NCBI GenBank assembly: GCA_017541105.1
Contig: JAFXZS010000016.1
Span: 237,633 to 301,632, forward strand
DNA length: 64,000 nt
Source: Clostridia bacterium
Lineage (GTDB): Bacteria > Bacillota > Clostridia > Christensenellales > Aristaeellaceae
Reading direction: 5' to 3'
Shown here: positions 45,657 through 54,730 of the stretch, one piece after another
How positions within the stretch are numbered: the stretch's first letter is position 1
Layout of the letters: each line of letters starts with the position of its first letter
Notes under the pieces: model-generated
Databases searched by the model: none
What the model was told of the DNA's origin: nothing
Seen by the model: the letters and a program-made list of their open reading frames with translations, nothing else
Translations under genes and position numbers: made by a program

Positions 45657-46007
45657 TCAGATACGGATTCCTTCGACGGAAACGCCTACCTTCCGAACTT
45701 TCACCCCGGTCATGCTTTCAAGTTTGTATCGGACGGTATCCACAATGGTCTTGCATACCTCAGAGATGGAAATGCCGTATTCCACAATAATGTACAGGTC
45801 AACATCCAGCATGTCGCCGACATTCCTGATCTGGACACCTTTGGAAAGATTCTCCCGGCCAAGCCATTCGACAATCCCGTCGGTCGCTCTCTTGCCGGAC
45901 ATCGCTACAATGCCGTAGCATTCCAGCGCGGCATAGCCAACTACTTTAAGCATAACATCTTCCGCAATAAAGATTGTTCCAAGATCATTCTTTATCTTGC
46001 ATTCCAT
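45657..46007 (-). CDS. Asp23/Gls24 family protein YloU
   Basis: A 116-residue Asp23/Gls24 domain protein: GTIFIAEDVMLKVVGYAALECYG, then VDLYIIVEYGISISEV and VNV-like VGVSVEGIRI. Family members are linked to cell-envelope stress and often sit beside yloV. ATG 46007 follows GGGAGG with 9-nt spacing; the longer open frame to 46121 covers the promoter and is rejected. It is the first gene of the yloU-yloV-recG operon. Confidence 0.92.
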   Translation of the reverse strand: MECKIKNDLGTIFIAEDVMLKVVGYAALECYGIVAMSGKRATDGIVEWLGRENLSKGVQIRNVGDMLDVDLYIIVEYGISISEVCKTIVDTVRYKLESMTGVKVRKVGVSVEGIRI

Positions 46008-46073
46008 TCTTTCATTCCTCCCGTGAATCCCGAAGGCAGCGGATGCTCCTGCAATCCTAAAAGGATTCATATT

Positions 46074-46102
46074 ATTATACAGGATTATAAATGCAGAATC
46101 AA
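46074..46102 (-). promoter_or_regulatory. promoter of the yloU-yloV-recG operon
   Basis: On the - strand, TTGATT (46102-46097) and TATAAT (46079-46074) are 17 bp apart. It is divergent from the aminotransferase promoter 12 bp away. Confidence 0.72.
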
Positions 46103-46114
46103 GCCGAAAAAAAC

Positions 46115-46143
46115 TTGACATTATCCCCTGTATTCACGATAAT
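46115..46143 (+). promoter_or_regulatory. promoter of the aminotransferase-tyrS-yigZ operon
   Basis: TTGACA (46115-46120) and GATAAT (46138-46143) are 17 bp apart; transcription would start near 46150, 77 nt before the start codon. Confidence 0.8.
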
Positions 46144-46160
46144 AATAAGGTCTGTGAAAC

Positions 46161-46206
46161 GGTACCGCGGTTCTTCGTCTCCCGAGGGATCCGCGGTTTA
46201 TCTTTA
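46161..46206 (+). promoter_or_regulatory. leader hairpin resembling the 3' end of a T-box
   Basis: GGTACCGCGG (46161-46170) and the TTCGTCTCCC stretch after it look like the antiterminator and terminator part of a T-box. ACCGCGG (46164-46170) pairs with CCGCGGT (46191-46197), with a small inner TCCC/GGGA hairpin, followed by TTATCTTT. There is no room for Stem I: the promoter ends at 46143. It could be a remnant, a simple attenuator or a processing site. Confidence 0.55.
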
Positions 46207-46226
46207 CAAAGAATGGAGGCTTTCGC

Positions 46227-47408
46227 ATGGATCCTGTTTCTTTCCCTTTTGCACACCGTTTCGACCAGGTCTCCGGAAGTGCCATCCGTGAAATCTTTAA
46301 GGTCATTGCACAGCCGGGGATGATTTCCTTCGCAGGAGGAAATCCCTCTCCCGATGCGCTGCCGGATCAGATGGTTCGTGAAATCGCTTCCGAAGTACTT
46401 CTTGCCAACGGCAAGCAGCTTCTTCAGTATGGGGCCACGGAAGGGTATCCGCCTTTTGTGGAAAGCCTGAAACAGTATGTATATGAGCAGCTGCATTGTG
46501 ATATTCCCGCAATTCTTCCCGTAACAGGGTCGACTCAGGCGATGGATCTGCTCTGCAAAGCCATGATTGATCCGGGCGATACGATTCTGGTTGAAAACCC
46601 TTCCTTTCTGGGGAATATCCAGTGTATGAAGCTGTACCAGGCAAATCTTGTTCCGGTCGAAAGTGATGATTCCGGGCTTCTGATAGATGATCTTGAGCAG
46701 AAAATCATCCAGTATCATCCGAAAATGCTTTATACGATTCCGACATTCCAGAATCCTTCCGGAAAGACGCTTCCCGCTGATCGCAGAAAAAAAATAGCGG
46801 AGCTGGCAAATCAGTATCATGTCATCGTTGCCGAGGATGATCCGTATCGGGATCTCCGGTATGAAGGATCTTCGCTTCCGGCAATCAAGTCTTTTGACCG
46901 GGAGGGATGGGTTGTTTTCCTTGGCAGTTTTTCAAAGATTATTTCCCCGGGCCTGCGCGTGGGGTATGTGGCCGGCCATCCGGACGTGATCAGAAAATGT
47001 ACTGTCGGGAAGCAGTCGACGGATGTGCATACCGCCAATTTAAATCAGGCGGTGGTTGATCAGTTTATCCGCCGGAATCTTCTTCCGGATCATATCCGCT
47101 CAATCTGCGCCGGTTACGGTGAAAAAATGCGTTTCATGCTGAAGAAACTGTCCGAATTTCCCGGAGAAGTACATTTTACGCATCCTGAAGGCGGCCTCTT
47201 TATCTGGGCAGAGCTTCCTGAGCATATGAATGCGCTGAAACTGCTTCCCCAGGCAATTGAAAAGAAGGTCGCATATGTTCCCGGCACCCATTTTTGTGTG
47301 AACGGCGGGCATGAGAACACCATTCGCCTGAATTTTTCTAACAGTTCGATGGAACAGATTGAAACCGGTATGGACATTCTCAATCAGATTATATCCAATA
47401 ACCTATAA
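46227..47408 (+). CDS. PLP-dependent aminotransferase, class I/II (MocR-related/2-aminoadipate type)
   Basis: A 393-residue fold-type I aminotransferase. MISFAGGNPSPDALP and LLQYGATEGYPPF are typical of the 2-aminoadipate/aromatic aminotransferase group. The PLP pocket is shown by VTGSTQAMDLL, PTFQNPSGKTLP, AEDDPYRDLRY and the Schiff-base Lys237 in GSFSKIISPGLRVGY; the substrate carboxylate Arg lies in NTIRLNFS. No GntR DNA-binding domain is present. The amino-acid substrate is not determined. It is followed after 15 nt by tyrS, so an aromatic amino acid is a reasonable guess. Confidence 0.9.
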   Translation: MDPVSFPFAHRFDQVSGSAIREIFKVIAQPGMISFAGGNPSPDALPDQMVREIASEVLLANGKQLLQYGATEGYPPFVESLKQYVYEQLHCDIPAILPVTGSTQAMDLLCKAMIDPGDTILVENPSFLGNIQCMKLYQANLVPVESDDSGLLIDDLEQKIIQYHPKMLYTIPTFQNPSGKTLPADRRKKIAELANQYHVIVAEDDPYRDLRYEGSSLPAIKSFDREGWVVFLGSFSKIISPGLRVGYVAGHPDVIRKCTVGKQSTDVHTANLNQAVVDQFIRRNLLPDHIRSICAGYGEKMRFMLKKLSEFPGEVHFTHPEGGLFIWAELPEHMNALKLLPQAIEKKVAYVPGTHFCVNGGHENTIRLNFSNSSMEQIETGMDILNQIISNNL

Positions 47409-47423
47409 TGGGAGGAATTATCC

Positions 47424-48653
47424 ATGGCTCATATTCTTGATATTCTGAAAGAACGCGGATTTATTGCCCAGATGACTTTTGAGGATGAACTCTATGAACA
47501 GCTGAAAAATCCGACAACCTTCTATGTGGGTTTTGATCCGACTGCGGACAGCCTGCACATCGGCCATTATATACCGATTATGGCAATGGCGCATATGCAG
47601 CGGGCCGGACATCAGCCGATCGCCCTTATGGGCGGAGGCACCGCCATGATCGGAGATCCTTCCGGCAAAACAGATATGCGGAAAATGCTGACGACAGAAA
47701 CAATTGATCACAACGTTGAATGCATTAAGGCACAGATGTCCCGCTTTTTGGATTTTTCGGATGGAAAAGCAATTATCGTCAATAACGGCGACTGGCTTCG
47801 CCATCTGAACTTTATTGATTTTATGCGTGATATCGGATCTATGTTTTCTGTCAACAAAATGCTTACAGCGGAGTGTTACAAGGCCCGCCTTGCGACAGAA
47901 AACGGCTTGAGTTTCCTGGAGTTTACCTATATGCTGATGCAAAGCTATGATTTTCTTGAACTGTTTCATCGATATGGATGCCGTCTTGAAATGGGAGGCA
48001 ATGATCAGTGGAGCAATATGCTGGGAGGCGCGGATCTTGTCCGCCGTAAAGAGCAGGAAAAAGCATTTGCCTGTACCTTTCAGCTGCTGCTGACCCATGA
48101 CGGAAGAAAAATGGGCAAAACCGAAGCGGGCGCGCTTTGGCTGGATCCTGCCAAAACATCTCCGTACCATTTCTATCAGTACTGGCGCAATGTAGACGAT
48201 AAGGACGTGGAAAAATGCCTTGCGCTGCTTACTTTCCTGCCGATGGATGAAGTTCGCCGTCTTGGTGCGCTGAAGGACGCGGAAATCAACGAGGCAAAAA
48301 AAGTACTTGCTTTTGAAGTGACGAAACTGGTTCATGGAGAAGAAGCAGCCCGCCAGGCAGAAGAAGGGGCAAAGGCCCTCTTTGGCGGCGGCGCAGCTTC
48401 GGGAGATATTCCGACCGTTGAGCTTACGAAGGATGAATGGGCTGAAGACTCCCGCATCTCCACGATGCTTGTCCGTTCAGGTCTGTGCAAAAGCCAGAGT
48501 GATGCACGGAAGCAGATCGAACAGAATGCCGTTTCTTTGAATGATCAGCGTGTGACGGATACGGCTGCCGCCCTTCGGGAGGAGGATTTCGGCGATCACG
48601 GAGCTTTGCTGAAAAAGGGGAAAAAGGGGTTCTGCAGGATTGTTCTGAAATGA
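47424..48653 (+). CDS. tyrS: tyrosyl-tRNA synthetase
   Basis: A 409-residue class I synthetase charging tRNA-Tyr. [16 protein letters not shown] holds the HIGH motif, QWSNMLGG lies in the active site, and the KMSKS loop reads KMGKT, the usual TyrS variant. A C-terminal S4 RNA-binding domain ([20 protein letters not shown]) is present. A GGGAGG site precedes ATG 47424. TyrS is T-box controlled in many Bacillota; here only a partial T-box-like hairpin lies upstream of the operon. It overlaps yigZ by 4 nt. Confidence 0.96.
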   Translation: MAHILDILKERGFIAQMTFEDELYEQLKNPTTFYVGFDPTADSLHIGHYIPIMAMAHMQRAGHQPIALMGGGTAMIGDPSGKTDMRKMLTTETIDHNVECIKAQMSRFLDFSDGKAIIVNNGDWLRHLNFIDFMRDIGSMFSVNKMLTAECYKARLATENGLSFLEFTYMLMQSYDFLELFHRYGCRLEMGGNDQWSNMLGGADLVRRKEQEKAFACTFQLLLTHDGRKMGKTEAGALWLDPAKTSPYHFYQYWRNVDDKDVEKCLALLTFLPMDEVRRLGALKDAEINEAKKVLAFEVTKLVHGEEAARQAEEGAKALFGGGAASGDIPTVELTKDEWAEDSRISTMLVRSGLCKSQSDARKQIEQNAVSLNDQRVTDTAAALREEDFGDHGALLKKGKKGFCRIVLK

Positions 48654-49297
48654 ATGATTCATATATAACTGTCCGCAGTCAGGGACATGGTGAAACGGTG
48701 ATACAGAAAAGCCGTTTCATCGGATATGCTGCTCCCTGTGAAACAGAAGAAGAAGCCCAATCTTTTATCCGTTCTCTGCGGGAGATGCATCGTGATGCTA
48801 AACATCACTGCTATGGGTATATTGTAGGGCTGAACAGCGGGATTATGCGCTACAGCGATGACGGTGAACCCGGGGGAACAGCCGGCCTTCCGATCATGAA
48901 CGTTCTCCGGGGTGAAAAGGTTGTCAATTGCTGTGTAGTGGTTGTGCGATACTTTGGCGGTATCCTTCTGGGAACCGGAGGCCTTGTCAGGGCATACACC
49001 GAAGGATGCAAAACAGCGCTGAAAGCCGCAGGGCTTGTACGGATGGAAATGACATCCCTCTGTCTGTGTGAAGTGCCGTATTCTGCCTGGGACCAGGTTC
49101 GTTACGGTGTTCAGGAAATGCCGGTACGTCTGGACTCCGTGGAATACGGGGTTTCCGTCAGTTTCAGGCTCTGTGCCCGCACGGAGACCATGCCGATGGT
49201 GCTTGATTCTCTGCAGAATCGTACCGGCCGCAGGCTGACCGCAATCCCGCTGGAGGATCAGTTTATGGACTGGGATCTTCGGGCGGAGGACTTATAA
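48650..49297 (+). CDS. YigZ/IMPACT family protein
   Basis: A 215-residue protein of the YigZ/IMPACT family. The N-terminal domain has [44 protein letters not shown] and [16 protein letters not shown]. The C-terminal domain has the UPF0029 ferredoxin-like fold. The family is conserved but its bacterial role is unproven. Its end overlaps the convergent TetR gene by 6 nt. Confidence 0.92.
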   Translation: MNDSYITVRSQGHGETVIQKSRFIGYAAPCETEEEAQSFIRSLREMHRDAKHHCYGYIVGLNSGIMRYSDDGEPGGTAGLPIMNVLRGEKVVNCCVVVVRYFGGILLGTGGLVRAYTEGCKTALKAAGLVRMEMTSLCLCEVPYSAWDQVRYGVQEMPVRLDSVEYGVSVSFRLCARTETMPMVLDSLQNRTGRRLTAIPLEDQFMDWDLRAEDL

Positions 49298-49993
49298 TCG
49301 TTCGCTTTTCCAATGGAGATGGATCTTTTCTGCAAGAGACTGGCAGTCCGGCAGACGGATCAGTGTGATACTCCCATACGGCGCATACAGGAATCTCTCT
49401 GCCGTCAGTCTGTACTGATCTGACAGATGAAGAAGCTCTCCGGGATCCGTCAGGATGCCGGATTCTTCATTTTTGATGATGATCTCGCAGATCCTGCACC
49501 AGAAATCATTGACAAGTCCTGTCATGATCCGGCTGCTGAATTCCGGATCAGGACACGCAAAGGATCCATCCCGGTTCCCGGCAGTCAATACTTCCTCTAT
49601 CATTGGAGCAAAACAGCGGGACAGCTCTCTGCAATACCTTTCTCTGACCTGAATTCCTTCGGTTAATCTGAACACTGGAAGCAGCATCAGAATAAACGTC
49701 AGTTTTTCGCCGTTCAGTGGAATCATCCCAAAAAGAAGATCATTCAGGCGCCGCAGGGACGTTTCATTCTCCGGAATGTTCTCTCTCGCCTGTTCACTGC
49801 TTGCTGCCGCTCTCCGCGTACAGATTTCCTCAAGCAATGATTCCTTGCTTTCGAAATGATGATAGAAGCTGCCTTTGCTTGTATGAAGTGCATCCAGAAT
49901 ATCCTGTACGCTGGTAGCGGAAAATCCTTTCCGGCAGAACATGGTTTCGGCGGTTGTCAGGATTTCCTGTTTTTTGATTTCTCCTTTTTTCAT
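49292..49993 (-). CDS. TetR/AcrR family transcriptional regulator
   Basis: A 233-residue repressor-type protein. The N-terminal TetR helix-turn-helix is clear: ILTTAETMFCRKGFSATSVQDILDALHTSKGSFYHHFESKE within residues 8-50. The C-terminal ligand domain is unassigned. ATG 49993 overlaps the stop of the upstream flavoprotein gene (ATGA), so the two are coupled; targets could include that gene, but no operator was identified. Confidence 0.9.
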   Translation of the reverse strand: MKKGEIKKQEILTTAETMFCRKGFSATSVQDILDALHTSKGSFYHHFESKESLLEEICTRRAAASSEQARENIPENETSLRRLNDLLFGMIPLNGEKLTFILMLLPVFRLTEGIQVRERYCRELSRCFAPMIEEVLTAGNRDGSFACPDPEFSSRIMTGLVNDFWCRICEIIIKNEESGILTDPGELLHLSDQYRLTAERFLYAPYGSITLIRLPDCQSLAEKIHLHWKSERL

Positions 49994-51219
49994 ATGCCGG
50001 TATCCTTCCTTCCGTTCTCCCCTGCCAGAATACCGCTGGCCAACGCAAACATCAGGTTGTATCCGCCGCATTCTCCATCCACATTCAGCACTTCACCGGA
50101 TGCATGAAGACCGGAAAGGATAAGGGATTCCATCGTAGCCGGTTCAAATTCGCTGCATAACGCGCCGCCCGCAGTGACCTGCGCTTCATCAAATCCCTTT
50201 GTACCCTGTACCTGTAGCGTATAGTGATACATTCGTCTGATGATCAGTTCAATCTGCTTGTCCGTAATACAATCTGCAGGTTCACCCTTCAATGGAATTC
50301 CTGCCTGTTTCATGACCGCAAACCCAAGTTTTGGAACAAGCATGCCGGTCATCAGGTTTTCCGCCGGCATACTCCGGAAAATATGCCGCCTTCGTTGCAG
50401 ATCTCTCCGAAGCTCATGCTCATCCGTGAAAACCCGGGAGGCAAAATCCAGCTCGATTTTTTCGACGCCTCCGGTGAGATGCCTTGCCATCTGCATGGCA
50501 CAGATTCCGCTGATGCCGGTTTCTGTAAAAAGCACTTCTCCGGATGTGCTGTGTTCCCGATCCCCCTTTTCATCCATAAGGTGCACATTGCAGCGTACGC
50601 GGATTCCGGCCAATCCGGATATGCTTTTTTTGTCCGTCAGAATCGGACATAAAGACGGACGAATGGGAAGGATCCGATGCCCAAAAGACTGAAGAAGATT
50701 ATAGCCGGATTCAGTACCGCCCAGTTTCGGAGAAGCGGCTCCTCCTGCAGCAATCAGAAGGCGCCTGGCCCCGTATTTTTCCCCGGAACAGCTGATCTGA
50801 AAAAAAGAATTCCCGAAAGTACACTCCGTAACCGCTGCCTGCAGACGAACATGAACATGGCACTGCCTCAGCGCGTTTTTCATTGCGTCCAGGACGGAAA
50901 CTGCCTGATACGAGCAGGGATACATACGGCCTTCATTCTCTTCGCAGCAGCGGATCCCCAGGGATGAACAGAATTCTTCCACTCTGTTTCTGCTGCATTT
51001 TTCAAAAACTTGCCGGGCGAACACTTCCTCCCCATAATACTGAAGCGGTCCGCTGTTCATCAGATTGCACCGACCGTTTCCTGACGCAGCAACCTTCCTC
51101 CCAAGGGCATTCGATTTTTCAAGCAGAAGGACCCTGTCTCCGCAACGAGCGGCGGCAATAGCGGCCGTCATTCCCGAAGCACCGCCGCCCACGATGGCTA
51201 AATCCCATACATCATTCAT
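49990..51219 (-). CDS. NAD(P)/FAD-dependent oxidoreductase, HI0933/BaiN family
   Basis: A 409-residue flavoprotein. The FAD Rossmann motif is LAIVGGGASGMTAAIAAAR, followed by KVAASGNGRCNLMN, LLIAAGGAASPKLGGTESGY and the C-terminal EVLNVDGECGGYNLMFALASG, all typical of the HI0933 family. BaiN from a bile-acid-converting clostridium belongs here, but most members have unknown substrates, so bile acid activity should not be assumed. It lies between a tRNA methyltransferase and a TetR gene. Confidence 0.9.
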   Translation of the reverse strand: MNDVWDLAIVGGGASGMTAAIAAARCGDRVLLLEKSNALGRKVAASGNGRCNLMNSGPLQYYGEEVFARQVFEKCSRNRVEEFCSSLGIRCCEENEGRMYPCSYQAVSVLDAMKNALRQCHVHVRLQAAVTECTFGNSFFQISCSGEKYGARRLLIAAGGAASPKLGGTESGYNLLQSFGHRILPIRPSLCPILTDKKSISGLAGIRVRCNVHLMDEKGDREHSTSGEVLFTETGISGICAMQMARHLTGGVEKIELDFASRVFTDEHELRRDLQRRRHIFRSMPAENLMTGMLVPKLGFAVMKQAGIPLKGEPADCITDKQIELIIRRMYHYTLQVQGTKGFDEAQVTAGGALCSEFEPATMESLILSGLHASGEVLNVDGECGGYNLMFALASGILAGENGRKDTGI

Positions 51220-51241
51220 CTGATGAACTCCTCCGGAAAAA

Positions 51242-52000
51242 TCAGACCGGATTCTGTTTTATATGATAAACAGACTTTAGTTCGTTTGTCAAGATTTGAT
51301 TGTCTTCATAGATAATCAGCGGCGGAAGAGGGTGCAAAGTTGGCCTGGCGTCTTTTACGGCTTCGAGAAGCACCAGATTCGCCGGCCTGTTTATATACGG
51401 ATATACAAGCCTGAAACGCTTGGGCTCCAGATGGTTTTTTCTCAGCTGAATCATCATCGAAAACATTTGGGATGCGGGATATACCAGAAAGATCCTTCCT
51501 TTTCCTTTCAGAATACGAAATGCGCTGTGAAAGAAGCGGTCAAGCGCATTTTCCTGCTGGCTTCGTGAAATGGCGCGGGTTTCATTTGGGCTTGCCAGCA
51601 CTTTGCCCGGAATCCCATAGGGCGGATTGCAGACGACCGAATCAACACTGCATGACGGAAGCCATAATTCCGTATCTGCAACATCTCCGCAAATAATTTC
51701 CATCCGTTCCTCGAGGCTGTTGATCCGGACAGTTCTGTCGGCCATTTCTGCAAGTTCTTTCTGTATCTCTATACAGAAGAAATGCTTTCCCTTTCCTCTT
51801 CCTATGAGCAGCAACGGAATGATACCGCTTCCCGTTCCAAAATCAGCAACCGTTTCATCCGGTCGGATCGAAGCAAAATGCGCGAGGAGCACTGAATCCA
51901 TTCCGAATCTGAATCCGTCTTTCTTCTGCAGAAGCTTCAGACCATTAAGCTGAAGATCCTCAAGCGTTTCGTTTTCATGAATCCATTCTTTTCCGTTCAT
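51242..52000 (-). CDS. tRNA1(Val) (adenine(37)-N6)-methyltransferase-like protein
   Basis: A 252-residue class I SAM methyltransferase of the TrmN6/YfiC-like group. FGMDSVLLAHFASI is followed by the SAM motif VADFGTGSGIIPLLL, CIEIQKELAEMADRTV, and the N6-adenine motif VCNPPYGIPG (NPPY). RAISRSQ and a C-terminal LPPLIIYED complete the family pattern. ATG 52000 is chosen; two neighbouring Met codons make it uncertain by one residue. It starts just after the glycogen operon terminator. Confidence 0.88.
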   Translation of the reverse strand: MNGKEWIHENETLEDLQLNGLKLLQKKDGFRFGMDSVLLAHFASIRPDETVADFGTGSGIIPLLLIGRGKGKHFFCIEIQKELAEMADRTVRINSLEERMEIICGDVADTELWLPSCSVDSVVCNPPYGIPGKVLASPNETRAISRSQQENALDRFFHSAFRILKGKGRIFLVYPASQMFSMMIQLRKNHLEPKRFRLVYPYINRPANLVLLEAVKDARPTLHPLPPLIIYEDNQILTNELKSVYHIKQNPV

Positions 52001-52012
52001 CATTTTTTCCCT

Positions 52013-52043
52013 GATAAAGAGGGATGTGCGTTTTGCACATCCC
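52013..52043 (-). terminator. terminator of the glycogen operon
   Basis: A perfect 9-bp stem (GGGATGTGC 52021-52029 with GCACATCCC 52035-52043, 5-nt loop) lies 22 nt past the glgA stop. On the - strand it is followed by TCTTTATC. Confidence 0.85.
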
Positions 52044-52065
52044 TTTCTTCCTGTCACAGAATCAT

Positions 52066-53568
52066 TCAGTTTCCGATGTCCACAACTACAGGATTCTCTT
52101 CCTCTGTCTTTTTATCGCCGTTTTCCTTTTTTTCTTCAAATAATCCCTTATAAAGCTTCAGGTATTCGGCCGCTGAATGCGTCCAGCTGTAATCTCCGGA
52201 CATTCCCCGCTTCTGGAGAGACAGCCATATGTCTTTCCGGTTCCTGTAATAACCGATTGCTCTTTCAATGACATGGAGCATATCATGGGCATTGTAATTG
52301 AAAAACGAGAAGCCGTTCCCCTCATCCTTAAACTCATTGTAACTCAGAACCGTATCGCGTAAACCGCCTGTCTCCCGTACGATCGGAACACTGCCGTAGC
52401 GCATCGCGATCATCTGGCTCAAACCGCAGGGCTCAAACTGGCTCGGCATAAGGAACATGTCGGATCCCGCATAGATTTTGTGTGCCAGCGTATGATCCAT
52501 TGTAAACCGGGCAGCAACTCGTCCTTTATACTCTCCTTCAGCCCAGCTGAACAGATTGAAATACCTGCCTTCCCCCATGCCGAGAACCACCAGCTGCACA
52601 TCCTGCCGCATAATATCCGTAATCACGTAGTCGACCAGATCGAGCCCTTTCTGGTTGCTCAATCGTCCGACCATTCCGATAATCGGCACATCTTCCCGGA
52701 CATCCAGTCCAAGTTCTTCCTGCAGGGCTTTCTTGCAAACTGCCTTACCCGCAAGATCCTGGATACCGTAGTTTTGCGCAATACGCGGATCTGTGACGGG
52801 ATTATAATCTTCCATATCAATACCGTTGAGAACACCGCGAAGATCTTCCCGCCTGGAGCGAAGCAGGCCATCCAGCCGTTCCCCGTAATACGCGGTCTGA
52901 ATCTCTTCCGCATAGGATGGGCTCACCGTTGTGATCAGATCAGAATACACCAGCGCGGCTTTCATAAAGTTGGCACACCCGAAGCATTCCAGCTTGTCTT
53001 CGGTCCATAGGCTGTCTCCAAGGCCGAGTACATCCTGAACCTCACGGATTCCGAAGATTCCCTGATACTGCAGATTATGGATTGTAAATACGGTCTTGAT
53101 GTCCGAATAAAACGGAAGATGCGCGTATTGAATTTTCAGCAGCGCAGGAATCATACCGCTCTGCCAATCGTGTGCGTGAATCACATCCGGTTGAAAATCC
53201 ACCAGTGGAAGCATATTCAATACACTTCGGCAGAAAAACCCGAATCGCTCATACTCATCTCCGCCCATTCCGTAGATATAAGGGCGGCCGAAGTAGTATT
53301 TATTGTCCATGAAATACCAGACAACACCGTCTTTTTCCAGTTTTTCAATGCCGCAGTATTGCCTTCTCCAACCCAGCTGTACTTCAAAATCACATACATG
53401 GGACAGCTGTGACAGATATTCATGGGGAATTGCGCCGAATTCGGGAATAATCACCCGCACATCATGCCCCTGCCCGGCCAGAACGGGCGCAAGAGCGCCT
53501 ACAACATCTGCCAGACCGCCGGTCTTGACAAAAGGAACCGATTCACTTGCGGCGAACAGAATTTTCAC
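52066..53568 (-). CDS. glgA: glycogen synthase GlgA
   Basis: A 500-residue GT5 enzyme that extends alpha-1,4-glucan from ADP-glucose. The N-terminal KTGGLADVVGALAP loop binds ADP-glucose; HAHDWQSGMIPALL, VSPSYAEEIQT, GMVGRLSNQKGLDL and PSQFEPCGLSQMIAMRYG follow. A 20-residue charged tail (KKENGDKKTEEEN) extends past the usual end. It is the last gene of glgC-glgD-glgA. Confidence 0.96.
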   Translation of the reverse strand: MKILFAASESVPFVKTGGLADVVGALAPVLAGQGHDVRVIIPEFGAIPHEYLSQLSHVCDFEVQLGWRRQYCGIEKLEKDGVVWYFMDNKYYFGRPYIYGMGGDEYERFGFFCRSVLNMLPLVDFQPDVIHAHDWQSGMIPALLKIQYAHLPFYSDIKTVFTIHNLQYQGIFGIREVQDVLGLGDSLWTEDKLECFGCANFMKAALVYSDLITTVSPSYAEEIQTAYYGERLDGLLRSRREDLRGVLNGIDMEDYNPVTDPRIAQNYGIQDLAGKAVCKKALQEELGLDVREDVPIIGMVGRLSNQKGLDLVDYVITDIMRQDVQLVVLGMGEGRYFNLFSWAEGEYKGRVAARFTMDHTLAHKIYAGSDMFLMPSQFEPCGLSQMIAMRYGSVPIVRETGGLRDTVLSYNEFKDEGNGFSFFNYNAHDMLHVIERAIGYYRNRKDIWLSLQKRGMSGDYSWTHSAAEYLKLYKGLFEEKKENGDKKTEEENPVVVDIGN

Positions 53569-53582
53569 TGATTTCCCTCCCG

Positions 53583-54704
53583 TTAAATCACAACATCTTT
53601 CCCGATTACGATCGGGTAAGCTTCAGGCCCGATCAGCCGTGCGTTGCGTTTAATGACGGATTGTTTGTCCAGGATACAGTTCTCGATATAGGCGCCGTCG
53701 TGTACCTGCCCGTCCTGCATGATGATACAGTTTTTCACATGTGCTCCGGCCGCGATCTTAACGCCTCTGAACAGGACGCTGTTTTCCACAATACCATCAA
53801 TCTGGCAGCCGTCTGCTACCAATGAATTAATGGAATGGGAATTCACCCCATAGTACGCGGGCATTTCGTCCCGGACCTTGGTAAATACAGGGAGATCGTC
53901 CCGGAACAGGCCCTTGCGCATCTTCGGATCCAGAATATCCATGTTGAAACGGAAATAACTCTGGACAGAGTCAATCTGCCAGCTCTTTCCTTTGTACTCA
54001 TATGCGTTGATCTTGGCGGACTTATCCTGAACAAGGCGAAGCAGAATATCACGGTCCAGGGAATGCTGCCCGTGTGAAACAGCCTTGTCAACAAGCTCAC
54101 GAAGCAGTTCGCGTTTTGTGACAAGTACTTCCATATAGGTATTATCATAGGCCGGATGAGTCGGCTGTACCTCAAGGTCGATCACATTGCCGCTTTTATC
54201 CAGGGATAAATAGGTCCCATACTCATCCCGTTTCATGGATGGATCCTTTGTATAAAGGAGCGTGATGTCTGCTCCCGTATCCTTATAGTACCGAATCAGC
54301 TCGTCCAGATGCGCGTTGTAGATAATGGTGCTGTTGCTCAGCACAACATATTCCTGCTTGCTTCGAACAAGGAAATTGCTGTTGGAGCGGAGCGCGTCCA
54401 GCAATCCTGGATAAACGCCTACGTTTTCCCTTGTCAGAAAAGGCGGAAGGATATGAAGCCCTTCATTCTTTCCGTGCAGGTCCCATTCCTTTCCGGATCC
54501 GAGATGGTCCATCAGGCTGTGGTAATTTTTCTGTGTGATCACACCGATATTCTTCATTCCGCCGTTGACCATGCTGGAAACAAGAAAATCAATGACCCGA
54601 TATCTTCCGGCAACAGGCATGGCCGCGATTGCACGGGTGACCGTCAGTTCGCGAAGACGGGCATCATTCTCGCCGGTATAGATTATTCCCATTACATCCT
54701 TCAT
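53583..54704 (-). CDS. glgD: glucose-1-phosphate adenylyltransferase subunit GlgD
   Basis: A 373-residue GlgD-type protein: an N-terminal nucleotidyltransferase-like domain and a C-terminal left-handed beta-helix (GVKIAAGAHVKNCIIMQDG). The canonical GGxGxRL nucleotide loop of GlgC is replaced by YTGENDARLRELT, as is normal for GlgD, which modulates GlgC rather than acting alone. It lies 14 nt before glgA and 26 nt after glgC. Confidence 0.94.
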   Translation of the reverse strand: MKDVMGIIYTGENDARLRELTVTRAIAAMPVAGRYRVIDFLVSSMVNGGMKNIGVITQKNYHSLMDHLGSGKEWDLHGKNEGLHILPPFLTRENVGVYPGLLDALRSNSNFLVRSKQEYVVLSNSTIIYNAHLDELIRYYKDTGADITLLYTKDPSMKRDEYGTYLSLDKSGNVIDLEVQPTHPAYDNTYMEVLVTKRELLRELVDKAVSHGQHSLDRDILLRLVQDKSAKINAYEYKGKSWQIDSVQSYFRFNMDILDPKMRKGLFRDDLPVFTKVRDEMPAYYGVNSHSINSLVADGCQIDGIVENSVLFRGVKIAAGAHVKNCIIMQDGQVHDGAYIENCILDKQSVIKRNARLIGPEAYPIVIGKDVVI

Positions 54705-54730
54705 ATTGTTACATCCTTTCTAGCCGTCAT

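Noticed and set aside
49990-51219. Bile-acid BaiN enzyme as a firm call
   Set aside because: The HI0933 family is broad and no other bai genes are present in the window.
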